From Oscillatoria salina IIICB1 (GTDB lineage: Bacteria > Cyanobacteriota > Cyanobacteriia > Cyanobacteriales > SIO1D9), in assembly GCF_020144665.1 (NCBI RefSeq), contig NZ_JAAHBQ010000013.1, positions 18,126 through 82,125 of the forward strand: a stretch of 64,000 bases of DNA. The letters are read 5' to 3'. The notes beneath the pieces were generated by a model. The model had not been told where the DNA came from. It ran no database searches and was given only the letters and a program-made list of their open reading frames with translations. Positions 15,853 through 25,163 of the stretch are shown in pieces. The position numbers and the translations under genes are program-made. Position 1 is the stretch's first letter. The number at the start of each line of letters is the position of its first letter.

Positions 15853-17772
15853 ATGACAATTTTCACGCTGCGATCGGTAAAAAAAGATTTTGGCATCAAA
15901 GAAATTTTGCGAGATGCTAGTTTTAGCCTGGAAGAAGGTGATAAAGTAGGCTTAATTGGCACAAACGGCTCTGGAAAATCCACATTATTGAAAGCGATCG
16001 CCGGATTAGAACCAATTGATAGCGGCGAAATTTGGGTAAATTCCGGAACAAAAATCGTCTATTTACCACAACAGCCAGAATTAGACGAAAATCGCACCGT
16101 TTTAGAGCAAGTTTTTGCTGATAGTGGCGAACAAATGGCATTAGTGCGCGAATACGAAGAAATTTCCGCTCAACTAGCCCGCAATCCCGAGCGTACAGAG
16201 CAACTACTGGCGCGTTTGTCAAGTATATCAGCAAAAATTGAAGCTGCTAGTGCCTGGGAATTAGAAACCAACGCGAAAATCATTCTCACCAAGTTAGGAA
16301 TTGAGGATTTCGAGGTTAAAATAGGCAACCTTTCCGGTGGTTATCGCAAGCGGATAGCGATCGCTGCCGCACTATTGTCAGAACCAGATGTATTATTAAT
16401 GGATGAACCGACAAACCACCTCGACGCACTTTCGGTAGAATGGTTACAAAGTTATTTAAGTCGTTATCGAGGTGCATTATTATTAATTACCCACGATCGC
16501 TACTTTTTAGATCGAGTCACCAATCGCATTATTGAAATCGATCGCGGCGATCTTTACACCTATGCTGGCAACTACGCTTACTACTTAGAAAAAAAAGCAG
16601 AAGCCGAAGAATCAGCAGCTAGCAGTCAGCGCAAACATCGAGGAGTTTTGCGACGCGAACTTGAATGGCTGAAACGCGGACCCAAAGCACGTAGTACCAA
16701 GCAAAAAGCCCGAATCGATCGCATTCGCGATATGCAGACACAAGAGTTTAAACAAGCCCAAGGTAAAGTCGATATTTCCACCGCAACTCGTCGCATTGGT
16801 AAGAAAGTTATTGAATTAGAAAATATTTCTAAATCTTATGACGGGCGTACTTTAATTAACAACTTTACCTACAATTTAAATCCTGAAGATCGCATCGGTA
16901 TTATTGGCAGTAATGGTGCGGGAAAATCAACTTTAATGGATATTATTAGCGGACGAATAGAACCAGATTCCGGCAAAGTTGAAATCGGTTCGACAATTCA
17001 TATTGGCTATTTTGACCAGCATTCCGATGATTTAGCCGGACATGAAAATCAACGAGTTATTGAATATCTCAAAAGTGTCGCCGAACTGGTGAAAACTGCT
17101 GACGGAAGCGTAATTACCGCCTCGCAAATGTTGGAAAGATTTTTGTTTCCACCCAATCAACAATACGCACCAATTAATAAACTTTCTGGCGGAGAAAAAC
17201 GGCGTTTATTTTTGTTGCGAGTATTAATGAGTGCGCCCAATGTCTTAATTTTTGACGAACCAACCAACGATTTAGACGTACAAACTTTAGCTGTTTTAGA
17301 AGAGTATTTAGAAGACTTTAATGGTTGTGTAATTGTTGTTTCCCACGATCGCTATTTTCTCGATCGCACCGTAGATGCAATTTTCGCCTTTGAGTCGGGT
17401 GGTAACTTGCGTCAATATCCCGGAAATTACTCGGTATATTTAGACTACAAGCAAGCAGAAGAAGCCAAAGAAACTCAAGAAAATCAACCTAAAAATACTT
17501 CCCAAGCTTCGCCGAAAAAAGCCCAAACTCAAAAGCCAAAATCCGAGAAACCTCGCAAACTTTCTTACAAAGAAAAATCCGAATACGAACAACTAGAAAA
17601 CACAATTCCCGAAATGGAAGCCGAAAAAGAAGAACTAGAAAAACTTCTTTATAATCATCCTCCCAATGACTTTACCGAAATGCAAGAATTAACCGAACGT
17701 TTAGCAAAATTGTGTCAGGAAATAGATACCGCTACCGAACGTTGGTTAGAATTAGCGGAAAGAGTTAGTTAA
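15853..17772 (+). CDS. uup: ABC-F family ATPase (Uup-like)
   Basis: 639 residues with two ABC domains and no membrane segments. Domain one has GTNGSGKST, LSGGYRKR and LLMDEPTNHLD; domain two has GSNGAGKST, LSGGEKRR and LIFDEPTNDLD. The linker between them is rich in basic residues (KRGPKARSTKQKARIDR), as in ABC-F proteins that reach the ribosomal P site. The C-terminal tail from about residue 535 is a charged coiled coil (LSYKEKSEYEQLENTIPEMEAE), the Uup hallmark that binds nucleic acid. The likely role is ribosome rescue or DNA structure tolerance. It is a single gene, convergent with the WD40 gene. Confidence 0.93.
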   Translation: MTIFTLRSVKKDFGIKEILRDASFSLEEGDKVGLIGTNGSGKSTLLKAIAGLEPIDSGEIWVNSGTKIVYLPQQPELDENRTVLEQVFADSGEQMALVREYEEISAQLARNPERTEQLLARLSSISAKIEAASAWELETNAKIILTKLGIEDFEVKIGNLSGGYRKRIAIAAALLSEPDVLLMDEPTNHLDALSVEWLQSYLSRYRGALLLITHDRYFLDRVTNRIIEIDRGDLYTYAGNYAYYLEKKAEAEESAASSQRKHRGVLRRELEWLKRGPKARSTKQKARIDRIRDMQTQEFKQAQGKVDISTATRRIGKKVIELENISKSYDGRTLINNFTYNLNPEDRIGIIGSNGAGKSTLMDIISGRIEPDSGKVEIGSTIHIGYFDQHSDDLAGHENQRVIEYLKSVAELVKTADGSVITASQMLERFLFPPNQQYAPINKLSGGEKRRLFLLRVLMSAPNVLIFDEPTNDLDVQTLAVLEEYLEDFNGCVIVVSHDRYFLDRTVDAIFAFESGGNLRQYPGNYSVYLDYKQAEEAKETQENQPKNTSQASPKKAQTQKPKSEKPRKLSYKEKSEYEQLENTIPEMEAEKEELEKLLYNHPPNDFTEMQELTERLAKLCQEIDTATERWLELAERVS

Positions 17773-17780
17773 CACAAACT

Positions 17781-17810
17781 TGTAGAGACGTTGCAGACAA
17801 CATCTCTACA
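17781..17810. terminator. GTAGAGACGTTG-type palindrome, copy 1
   Basis: TGTAGAGACGTTG pairs with CAACATCTCTACA (one mismatch) across 17781-17810, exactly in the 45-bp gap between convergent uup and the WD40 gene. Related palindromes occur at 25087-25122 and 31362-31391, also between convergent genes. A mobile or dispersed element serving as a bidirectional terminator is the likely reading. Confidence 0.65.
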
Positions 17811-17817
17811 TCACATC

Positions 17818-20271
17818 TTAAAAACAGCGCCAAATCTTAATTAGATTATCTTGACTGCGACTAGCAAGAGTTTGTCCATCCGGACTAAGTGCGAGCGCGC
17901 GAACTGCTGCGCTAAAATCAGCTAAAGTTTGTACCAATTCGCCTGTTTCTAAATGCCAAATTTTGATAGTTTTGTCTTCGCTAGCGCTAAAAATATATTG
18001 ACCGTCAGGACTAATTTTAACAGCATAAACTGCACCAGAATGCTCGCGAGAATAAAGCAATTTTTCTGTTTCTACATCCCAAACTTTAAGCGTACAATCT
18101 TTACTAGCACTAGCTATTTTACTTCCGTCAAGACTAATCGTAACACTGGTAACACTAGCTTGATGTCCCTGGAAAACGCTAAGTAATTCTTCTGTAGTTG
18201 GATGCCAAATTTTCACTGTTTTGTCTTCACTACCACTAATAATAGTTTCTCCGTCAGGGCTAAAAGTGAGCGCATAAACCCATTCTTTATGTCCAAATAA
18301 AGTGCATAAAGGTTCGCCTGATTTTAAGTCCCAAAGTTTAATTTTATGACTGCCACTAACCAAAGTTTGTCCGTTGGGACTAAGGGCTAGAGAATGAATA
18401 TCTTTTTTATGTCCGAATAAAGTACGACAGAGTTTTCCCGTGGGAAAATGCCAAATTTTAATGTAACTTCGATCCTGAGATTTATCACTACTAGCGAGAA
18501 TTTGTCCATCTCGATCTAGCGCGATCGCTAAAACTTTTCCCGAATGTCCGTTTAAAATTTTCCTGGGAGTTGGGTTGAAATTCTTTTCTAAATCCCAAAG
18601 CTTAATTGTACAGTCGTCGCTACCACCAACTAAAGTTAAAGTTTGTTGGTTTGGGCTAATAGCTAGGGAAGTAACTGCTGCTGAGTTATCGGCAATTATT
18701 TGTGTAAAATAAAATTGAATTTGTTGGGGTGGTTTAGTCTGGGAAGCAATAATTTTCAGGAGTTTTTCTACTTCAGTAACAGCGAGATTATCTCCCAAAA
18801 TTAGCAAACATTTTTGTAAAGTTTGACAATATTCTTCATCGCTTCCTGTTAAATCTGAACTCATATTTTGCAGATTTTGTACTCGTTCACTTACTACCGG
18901 AAGTTGATGCAAATGCAACCAACTAGCTAAAGACATATCTAATTGTTGATTTGCCCAAATTTGATTGGGTAAATAACTTAAACTATAAGCCAAGTTTATA
19001 GTTAGTTCCGGCAGCAAGGAAAATTGAGAAATTGCTAGCATCTCAAACACATTTTGATAAATTGAAACTGTCGCTGCGGCGAGATCGTCAATTAACTTTT
19101 CGTCAGGAATATCTTTAATTAAATCAGGAAGTAATTGTGGTAGTTGGGGCGAAATCTCATTTTTCATGAGATGATAAATATCTGCCATCCAACCCGCTAC
19201 TAAACAATGACAAGCAATTAAAACTCGATTTAAATATTCCCAGTCTTGGCTATTAATTTGGTAAGACAAATTTAAGTCTCTAGGATCGATTCCCGCCTGC
19301 TGTAACTCTTCTTCTTCTGCTAAAACTGTTAAATTGTCGTAATTTTCTCCTCCCAAACGCTTAATCTCGGCTATAGTTTTTCCTAATTCTAGCAGTTTGG
19401 TTTGAGTTTCTTGCCATTTTCTTGCCCGGTTTTTGGCGGAAGTATTCAGTAATTCTCGATAGGGAATTTGCAAAAGAGTTTGATAAGTATAACTTTCTTG
19501 TGCTAAACCCCAATAAGCTAAGCGAAAGTACAAATAATCCCCACTAATTTCTGAATCAAGAATTAAAGTAGGTTCGGATTTGAGAATTCCCGATAAAGCT
19601 TTAATACTTGCTTCGCCACGAAAGAGATTTGCGTCTAAAGCACCGCCTAAAAATTCTGTAGGTCTAACTTGACTTTTTAAGGGATAATTAGTAGTTAAAA
19701 ACTTTCGCAAACCTTCGTTAATTTGGGATTCAAGTTCGCAAATTTCTGAGTGGGAATCGTCTTTAATTGGCGGCGGTGCCACGAAAATCAAGAGTGGGAT
19801 TGAATTTCGATTTAAGTGAGATTCTAGGAGTTGGGAAGGTAATAAACGTAACGACCAATTTTCGATAATTTTCTTAATTTCTGGTAACTTAAGTGTTGTT
19901 TCTCGTTGATAGCTGGCAAACTGTAAAAGTGTCTCGCGATTTTCAACAACTAATTGCTGCTGTAGGGCTTTTTCTTGGAGGAATGTTTTACTTGGAAAAT
20001 TTAATCCGGTTTTTTCGATTAACCAAGCAAAAATTTGCAGTAATTCTTCAATTTCTTTTCCCGAAATTTCCGGCGATTTAACAATTTTTTCTTTAAGATT
20101 CTGCGTATTCAAGTCAATCTGTGTTTCACTTGCTACACTTTTCAGTAAAGATAAAGCTTGGTGTTGCTTTTCCTGAAAAATTTCAGTTGACAAATCGCTA
20201 ATTTTGGCATAAGCAATCGATTTGACAATAGGAAGAATAGCTTCTAAAAGTAATTGTAACCAAGGTGTCAT
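17818..20271 (-). CDS. WD40-repeat protein with long non-WD N-terminal region
   Basis: 817 residues. The first 510 residues are mostly helical, without a signal peptide or recognised catalytic motif. From about residue 520, seven WD repeats follow, each ending in an IKLWD/IKIWH-type strand (KLWDLEKN, KIWHFPTG, KLWDLKSG, KIWHPTTE, KVWDVETE, KIWHLETG and final KIWRCF), so one complete seven-bladed propeller is formed at the very C-terminus. Cyanobacteria have many such scaffold proteins, often with NTPase or kinase N-termini; no Walker motif is seen here. It probably serves as a protein-interaction scaffold. Confidence 0.85.
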   Translation of the reverse strand: MTPWLQLLLEAILPIVKSIAYAKISDLSTEIFQEKQHQALSLLKSVASETQIDLNTQNLKEKIVKSPEISGKEIEELLQIFAWLIEKTGLNFPSKTFLQEKALQQQLVVENRETLLQFASYQRETTLKLPEIKKIIENWSLRLLPSQLLESHLNRNSIPLLIFVAPPPIKDDSHSEICELESQINEGLRKFLTTNYPLKSQVRPTEFLGGALDANLFRGEASIKALSGILKSEPTLILDSEISGDYLYFRLAYWGLAQESYTYQTLLQIPYRELLNTSAKNRARKWQETQTKLLELGKTIAEIKRLGGENYDNLTVLAEEEELQQAGIDPRDLNLSYQINSQDWEYLNRVLIACHCLVAGWMADIYHLMKNEISPQLPQLLPDLIKDIPDEKLIDDLAAATVSIYQNVFEMLAISQFSLLPELTINLAYSLSYLPNQIWANQQLDMSLASWLHLHQLPVVSERVQNLQNMSSDLTGSDEEYCQTLQKCLLILGDNLAVTEVEKLLKIIASQTKPPQQIQFYFTQIIADNSAAVTSLAISPNQQTLTLVGGSDDCTIKLWDLEKNFNPTPRKILNGHSGKVLAIALDRDGQILASSDKSQDRSYIKIWHFPTGKLCRTLFGHKKDIHSLALSPNGQTLVSGSHKIKLWDLKSGEPLCTLFGHKEWVYALTFSPDGETIISGSEDKTVKIWHPTTEELLSVFQGHQASVTSVTISLDGSKIASASKDCTLKVWDVETEKLLYSREHSGAVYAVKISPDGQYIFSASEDKTIKIWHLETGELVQTLADFSAAVRALALSPDGQTLASRSQDNLIKIWRCF

Positions 20272-20531
20272 AAAGTTATTTTTTTTTACTAATTGATTCT
20301 CGGTATTTTAATAGCGAACAGTTGCTCTTTAGTGCAAGTATCTGGGAACGATCGCGCTTTTTCCAACAAAGCTAAACTCAACCAGCACCCACCAAACGAT
20401 CTTCTCGCAGAGAACGAGTTAGCTCTTGACGAAAACTTTGCTACCATAGGCTTTAATCGCTGTTTACTGTTCGCTGCTATAGCGATCGCTACCCCCGATC
20501 CGAGTATATATTTTACTTTCTAATTCCGCTT

Positions 20532-20550
20532 TTTAACCAAAGCTTAAACA
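20532..20550 (+). promoter_or_regulatory. Two Pho-box-like 8-mers upstream of the PhnD-like gene
   Basis: TTTAACCA and CTTAAACA are spaced by an 11-bp period; the third unit is not in register. They lie in the 614-bp gap 20272-20885, 336 bp before the PhnD-like start. A single CTTAACCT occurs again at 20714-20721. Suggestive only. Confidence 0.25.
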
Positions 20551-20740
20551 ACCAACTTAAGTAAGTTTTTAATTTAGTAAAATTTGGATTATTAAAAGGT
20601 TAAATTAATTCTTGACTTGAGTTTATACATGAAAGTTATTCTTTGTCAATAAGTAAATCTCCTTAAATTTCAGCAAACCGATCTACTCGGCTTTAAACTG
20701 CTTGTCATTTTTACTTAACCTAGTTGAATTTTTCTTGAGT

Positions 20741-20746
20741 TATAAT
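20741..20746 (+). promoter_or_regulatory. Candidate -10 box of the PhnD-like/kinase operon
   Basis: A perfect TATAAT, 140 bp upstream of the PhnD-like start. No good -35 hexamer is at 16-18 bp; instead CTTAACCT lies 19 bp upstream, which may indicate an activator-dependent promoter. The rest of the 614-bp gap appears non-coding. Confidence 0.35.
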
Positions 20747-20885
20747 GGCTAGGAAAACAAATTATAGCTAGAAAAAAGATGATTTGCTAACTTGCTGCCT
20801 TGGATAACCCGAAGTAGAAGTTAAAGAAGTAAAATCTACTTTCGGGTGTATCTGCGACTCTACCTAATCATCATCATATTGAGCC

Positions 20886-21785
20886 ATGAAAAGACGTAAA
20901 TTTATTTGGTATTCTTTGCTAGCGATCGCTGGATGCAGTGGTGCAAACACTACTAATAACCAAACTGACAACTCAGTAGTTTCTGAGCCTACCACACTAA
21001 GATTTGCCGTCACAGATGTGAAAGGTTTAGAACTCTTAACCCAAGAGTACGAAGAATTTCGCCAAAAAATAGCAGAAATATTAAATAAAGAAATTGTCTT
21101 TTTCCCTGTGGAAACTTATACAGGCGCAGCCATCGCTTTACAAGAAAATCAAGTCGAACTCGTACTAACTGGACCCTCAGAATATGTAATTATTCGCAGT
21201 CGAACTAACGCCATTCCAGTTATTAGCATTACTCGTCCAAACTACTACTCAGTTATTGCTGTTTCAGCAGATAGCGGGATTCAATCATTAGCAGAATTAA
21301 AAGGCAAAACCATAGCCATGAGTGCCATTGGTTCTACTAGCGGTTATCTGGGACCAAACAATATTTTAGCCAAAGGTGGATTAGATCCTAAATCAGATTT
21401 TGAAACTAAACTTTTAGGTGACGAAGGTTTATCTGCATTAACAAAAGATGAAGTCGATGCTTGGGGTGGATGGTTCACTGATTATACAGATTTTCTGGAC
21501 AAGGAAAATCTTTCCGAACAAGAATTGCCCGTACTTGTCAAGAGTCAACCGCTTCCTAACGATGTTTTAGTAGCTAGTAGCCATTTAAACTCTCAATTTA
21601 TCGAAGCGATGAGAGAAAATCTTCTTGCTAACAAAGAAACTTTGCTACCAACCCTAGCTAAAGTAGATAAGGGCAAATATGCTCAAGCCACATTAATTTC
21701 AGCAAAAGACTCAGACTATGATCTGATTCGCGAAGCCTACGAAGCTATTGGAGAAGGAAATTTTCTTCAAGGGAGGAGCCAATAA
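20886..21785 (+). CDS. PhnD-like phosphate/phosphonate-binding lipoprotein
   Basis: 299 residues. The N-terminus MKRRKFIWYSLLAIAGCSG has a lipobox (AIAGC) predicting lipid attachment at Cys17. The PhnD-type periplasmic fold follows: TLRFAVTDVKGLE, VELVLTGPSEYVI, ELKGKTIAMSAIGSTSGYLGP and DAWGGW. Members bind phosphate, phosphite or phosphonates. No transport permease or ATPase is adjacent; instead a histidine kinase begins 10 bp downstream, so this protein probably feeds a signal to that kinase. The ligand cannot be told from the sequence. Confidence 0.85.
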   Translation: MKRRKFIWYSLLAIAGCSGANTTNNQTDNSVVSEPTTLRFAVTDVKGLELLTQEYEEFRQKIAEILNKEIVFFPVETYTGAAIALQENQVELVLTGPSEYVIIRSRTNAIPVISITRPNYYSVIAVSADSGIQSLAELKGKTIAMSAIGSTSGYLGPNNILAKGGLDPKSDFETKLLGDEGLSALTKDEVDAWGGWFTDYTDFLDKENLSEQELPVLVKSQPLPNDVLVASSHLNSQFIEAMRENLLANKETLLPTLAKVDKGKYAQATLISAKDSDYDLIREAYEAIGEGNFLQGRSQ

Positions 21786-21795
21786 CCTGAAAAAC

Positions 21796-23601
21796 ATGGA
21801 ACTAGCTAAATTTTCTTTAAAAGAGATAAAAAAGTGTATTTCTCATTTAAAGATAGCTCAAAAAATTGGTTATAGTTTTGCTGTGACAATTGGCATGGCA
21901 ACTACTGGAACTCTCGTTGGATTAGTAATTGGCGATGCTTATCAACAACAAGCTTTTGAGCATTTAACTGTTGCCGATCGACAGGAACATTTGCTTAACG
22001 ATCTGGAAAAATCAGTATTAGAAGTGAGAACGCATCCCCAAAGGTTAATTTCTGTCCTAGGAAATTCAATTTGGTTTGAGTATGAAGCTAACAAATTCAT
22101 TAGCGATCTCAGAAAAGTCGAACAATTAACAGTAGAAATAGATGGTTTTGCTGGCGAATATCCTAATCATTTAGCAGTTAATGTTTCCGCTCTAGAAGAT
22201 TTATCCTCTAGCTACAAAACTACTACAGAATCGTACCAGAAATTAATTAAATCTCTTTGGGAAAAAATCGAACCATATCGATTAAACCAAGAAGAAATTA
22301 TTTTAGCCGAACAACAGATATTTAATGAAATGAGAGAGAAAGATGCTGTAGAAATTGGCATTGAATTTGAACGTTTAGCAGAAAAATTAGAGCGGGTTAT
22401 TATCACAGCCGAAAAACAACAGTTCCAAGCTACAGAAGACTTCAAAAAAGCAGAAGCACTGCGGCGCGATATTGTGGTCGTGAGTATGCTAATTTCACTG
22501 GGAATGGTGGCAGTATCAGCGTTTTTTATCAGTAGCGCGATCGCGCGACCTTTAGAACAAGTTACTCAAGTAGCAAATACAATCACTAAAGAGTCTAACT
22601 TTGACCTCCGAGTTCCTATAAATTACTATGATGAAGTTGGTTCTCTAGCAGTTTCTTTGAACCAATTAGTTGAACAAGTACAAGAGTACACTCAAGAGTT
22701 AGAAATTGCTCGCGATACTTTAGAACAAAGAGTTGAAGAAAGAACCCAAGAACTTTGCCAAATACTTAAAAAGCTTAAACAAACTCAAGCACAATTACTA
22801 CATAGCGAAAAAATGTCGAGTTTGGGACAAATGGTAGCAGGTGTAGCTCATGAAATCAATAATCCAGTTAATTTTATTTACGGTAATATAGATTATATAG
22901 ATGATTATAGTCAAGACTTACTAAAACTTATTCAACTTTATCAAAAACATTATCCAGAACCTCTCCCAGCAATCCAAAAAGAAATAGAAGAAATTGACTT
23001 AGAGTTTACAATTGAAGATTTACCCAAAATTTTAAAATCAATCCGTTTGGGTGCAGAAAGAATTCGGGAAATTGTCCGTTCTCTACGCAATTTTTCGCGA
23101 CTTGATGAAGCAGAATTAAAAACAGCAAATATTCATGAGGGAATTGATAGCACTTTGATGATTTTGCAAAATCGCCTCAAATCTAAACCGAATCAACCCG
23201 CTATTGAAATTATTAAAGATTATGGCAATATTTCGCCAATAGATTGCTATCCGAGTCAGTTAAATCAAGTTTTCATGAATATTCTTAATAATTCGATAGA
23301 CGCGCTGGAAACCTACTTTAAAAATCAAACAACTGCTCGTCCAAAAATTTTGATTCGTACTGAGACAATTGACGAACAAATAGAAATTCACATTATTGAT
23401 AATGGACCGGGAATAGAACCGGCAATCCAAAAGCGTTTGTTTGACCCTTTTTTTACAACTAAACCTGTAGGTAAGGGAACTGGCTTAGGTTTGTCGATTA
23501 GTTATCAAATTGTGGTTGAGCAACATGGCGGAGACTTATACTGCTTTTCTACTCCTGGTAGAGGTGCCGAGTTTGTAGTTAAAATACCTAAAAAAAGATA
23601 A
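21796..23601 (+). CDS. Membrane sensor histidine kinase paired with the PhnD-like protein
   Basis: 601 residues from ATG 21796; a TTG at 21748 would extend it into the previous gene. Order: membrane helix near 25-45, an extracytoplasmic helical region of about 190 residues, a second helix (IVVVSMLISLGMVAVSAFFIS), HAMP domain, coiled coil, HisKA with the phospho-acceptor His in GVAHEINNPVN, and HATPase_c with N-box NILNNSIDAL, DNGPGIEP and GTGLGLSIS. The GGAGGAG before it lies in the end of the PhnD-like gene, implying coupled translation. No response regulator is adjacent. It probably senses the loaded lipoprotein across the membrane. Confidence 0.9.
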   Translation: MELAKFSLKEIKKCISHLKIAQKIGYSFAVTIGMATTGTLVGLVIGDAYQQQAFEHLTVADRQEHLLNDLEKSVLEVRTHPQRLISVLGNSIWFEYEANKFISDLRKVEQLTVEIDGFAGEYPNHLAVNVSALEDLSSSYKTTTESYQKLIKSLWEKIEPYRLNQEEIILAEQQIFNEMREKDAVEIGIEFERLAEKLERVIITAEKQQFQATEDFKKAEALRRDIVVVSMLISLGMVAVSAFFISSAIARPLEQVTQVANTITKESNFDLRVPINYYDEVGSLAVSLNQLVEQVQEYTQELEIARDTLEQRVEERTQELCQILKKLKQTQAQLLHSEKMSSLGQMVAGVAHEINNPVNFIYGNIDYIDDYSQDLLKLIQLYQKHYPEPLPAIQKEIEEIDLEFTIEDLPKILKSIRLGAERIREIVRSLRNFSRLDEAELKTANIHEGIDSTLMILQNRLKSKPNQPAIEIIKDYGNISPIDCYPSQLNQVFMNILNNSIDALETYFKNQTTARPKILIRTETIDEQIEIHIIDNGPGIEPAIQKRLFDPFFTTKPVGKGTGLGLSISYQIVVEQHGGDLYCFSTPGRGAEFVVKIPKKR

Positions 23602-23707
23602 ATTAGTTATCAGTTATCAATCTTGGCAAAATAATCTTGAAAAATTAGTTATCGCTCGTCTTAAATAAGCGCTAAAATTAGCAAATAAACTAAATATTTT
23701 GGCAATC

Positions 23708-24034
23708 ATGGCTAATATTTTCTCTTTACCAAATCAACTAGTCGAATCAGAAATATTTGAACCTTTGTTAGCTAGCGAAAATATATTAATTGAACGCATT
23801 GTTTCTACCGGACAAGTTACCCCAGAAGGAGAATGGTACAATCAGGAAAAAGATGAATGGGTAGTGCTTTTACAAGGTGAAGCTAAGCTTTCCTATGCTG
23901 ATGGTTCCTCTCTTATTCTTCAAGCAGGAGATTACGTTTTTCTTCCCGCGCATGAAAAGCATCGCGTAGATTATACTAGCTCAAAACCACCTTGCATTTG
24001 GTTGGCAATTCACGGCAATTTTCAATTAAAATAA
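23708..24034 (+). CDS. Small cupin-domain protein
   Basis: 108 residues from ATG 23708 (a TTG at 23699 is less likely). A single cupin_2 barrel is seen: EGEWYNQEKDEWVVLLQGEAKLSYADG, then LQAGDYVFLPAHEKHRVDYT. Motif 1 is weak, with few histidines, while motif 2 keeps G-D-x6-P and His in EKHRV. It may bind a metal or small ligand; no partner gene is nearby, and the kinase gene ends 106 bp upstream. The substrate is unknown. Confidence 0.8.
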   Translation: MANIFSLPNQLVESEIFEPLLASENILIERIVSTGQVTPEGEWYNQEKDEWVVLLQGEAKLSYADGSSLILQAGDYVFLPAHEKHRVDYTSSKPPCIWLAIHGNFQLK

Positions 24035-24063
24035 GCTGAGATATTCAGATAAAATTAGTAAAA

Positions 24064-24251
24064 ATGAGTGAAGAAAATCGAGTAGGTTTTTTAAGTAAAA
24101 CTTGGCTAAGAATAGTAGCCTGAGTTGGAGAGGGTGTTGGGGGGTTTGCCGGACGCCTTGGGAAGTGGTTAATTTGTTTGCCCATCTTAGGAGTAAGGCA
24201 GAGCTAACTGTGGCGGAATTGGATGTGTTGAGGAAACATAGACTGTGTTAA
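24064..24251 (+). pseudogene. Possible decayed small gene
   Basis: From ATG 24064 the frame reads MSEENRVGFLSKTWLRIVA, then TGA, then continues with VGEGVGGFAGRLGKW. A one-base shift yields VNLFAHLRSKAELTVAEL and on to a stop at 24251. The pieces read as plausible protein broken by one stop and one frameshift. I do not recognise the parent gene. The rest of 24035-24402 shows nothing else. Confidence 0.3.
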
Positions 24252-24402
24252 GCTACAGGTTGAAAACGCTATATGCAACTTTTTCCAAGTCAGGAGATTT
24301 ACCGAGTTTTGAGAAGCATATTTTTAGCGAAAGACTCAAACCCCTTGATTATTTTGTGCAAAGTTGCGCATCACGTAACCTTGAAATTTTGAGGATATAT
24401 CA

Positions 24403-24978
24403 ATGAAAAAACTACTCATTTTAACCGTGGCAATCCTAATTACTCTGTCTCAATTATCAGGAACTGCGTTGGCTGCTCGACCTAGTTACCCTTGGAATTC
24501 TACGTATCCTTATTCACTGCAAACAGGACAAACAAGACATCACACGATCCCCTGGCAGCAGTTAACAACTTTCGGTGTAAATGAATACAATACAGCACAA
24601 AAGCTAACTGATTTTCTCAATAAATTTAATAGTATAAACCAGGCAAATCTCGGCGAATATCAAAATGTAAGTGAACTGGTACAAGGATACTTTAACGGCG
24701 AATCGCCTGCAAAAGAAACTGTTTCTGAATTATTTGCTTGGATGCAAGGAAATCTTGTGGTCGGACCATCACAACGAACTAACGATCCAGGTGAAAAATT
24801 TGATACACCGGCTTTTAACTGTCGTCAATATTACTATCCAAACCCTGCTTACAATAACTTAGAACAACGATGGAATGGAACAGCAAATGAAAAGTTGCAG
24901 GTATTTGAGACTCTTAGTACTAATGCAATGTCCGGTAATAATACTGTAAATAACCATGAACCTCAATGTAAATGGTAA
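24403..24978 (+). CDS. Secreted protein of unknown function
   Basis: 191 residues. A signal peptide is clear: MKKLLILTVAILITLSQLSGTALAA, cut after ALA near residue 24. The mature part is rich in Asn, Tyr, Pro and Gln and has two cysteines (FNCRQ and PQCKW), which may form a disulfide. No known domain is recognised. GAGGATAT before the ATG is a modest ribosome site. It stands alone, convergent with the hemerythrin gene, and a strong terminator palindrome follows 109 bp after its stop. Confidence 0.65.
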   Translation: MKKLLILTVAILITLSQLSGTALAARPSYPWNSTYPYSLQTGQTRHHTIPWQQLTTFGVNEYNTAQKLTDFLNKFNSINQANLGEYQNVSELVQGYFNGESPAKETVSELFAWMQGNLVVGPSQRTNDPGEKFDTPAFNCRQYYYPNPAYNNLEQRWNGTANEKLQVFETLSTNAMSGNNTVNNHEPQCKW

Positions 24979-25086
24979 ACAGGTAAGCAAAAAAAGATGA
25001 GAAACTAGGCAAAACCTTAGTTTTTTAAAGTTTGCAGCGCTTTTCAGGTTGAAGGTGAACAAGAGCCTCTTAATTAAAGTTATACA

Positions 25087-25122
25087 GAAGGTAGAGACGT
25101 TGTAGATAACGTCTCTACCTTC
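25087..25122. terminator. GTAGAGACGTTG-type palindrome, copy 2
   Basis: GAAGGTAGAGACGTT (25087-25101) pairs perfectly with AACGTCTCTACCTTC (25108-25122) around a 6-nt loop. It lies between the convergent secreted-protein and hemerythrin genes. The core matches the copies at 17781 and 31362. Confidence 0.7.
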
Positions 25123-25163
25123 TTAGACAGAATCTCTAGAATAAGGGTTTTCTAGAGGCAAAA

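Noticed and set aside
20293..20523. Plus-strand ORF of 76 codons upstream of the PhnD-like gene
   Set aside because: TTG start, no ribosome site, no recognisable features; its span is the divergent leader of the WD40 gene.
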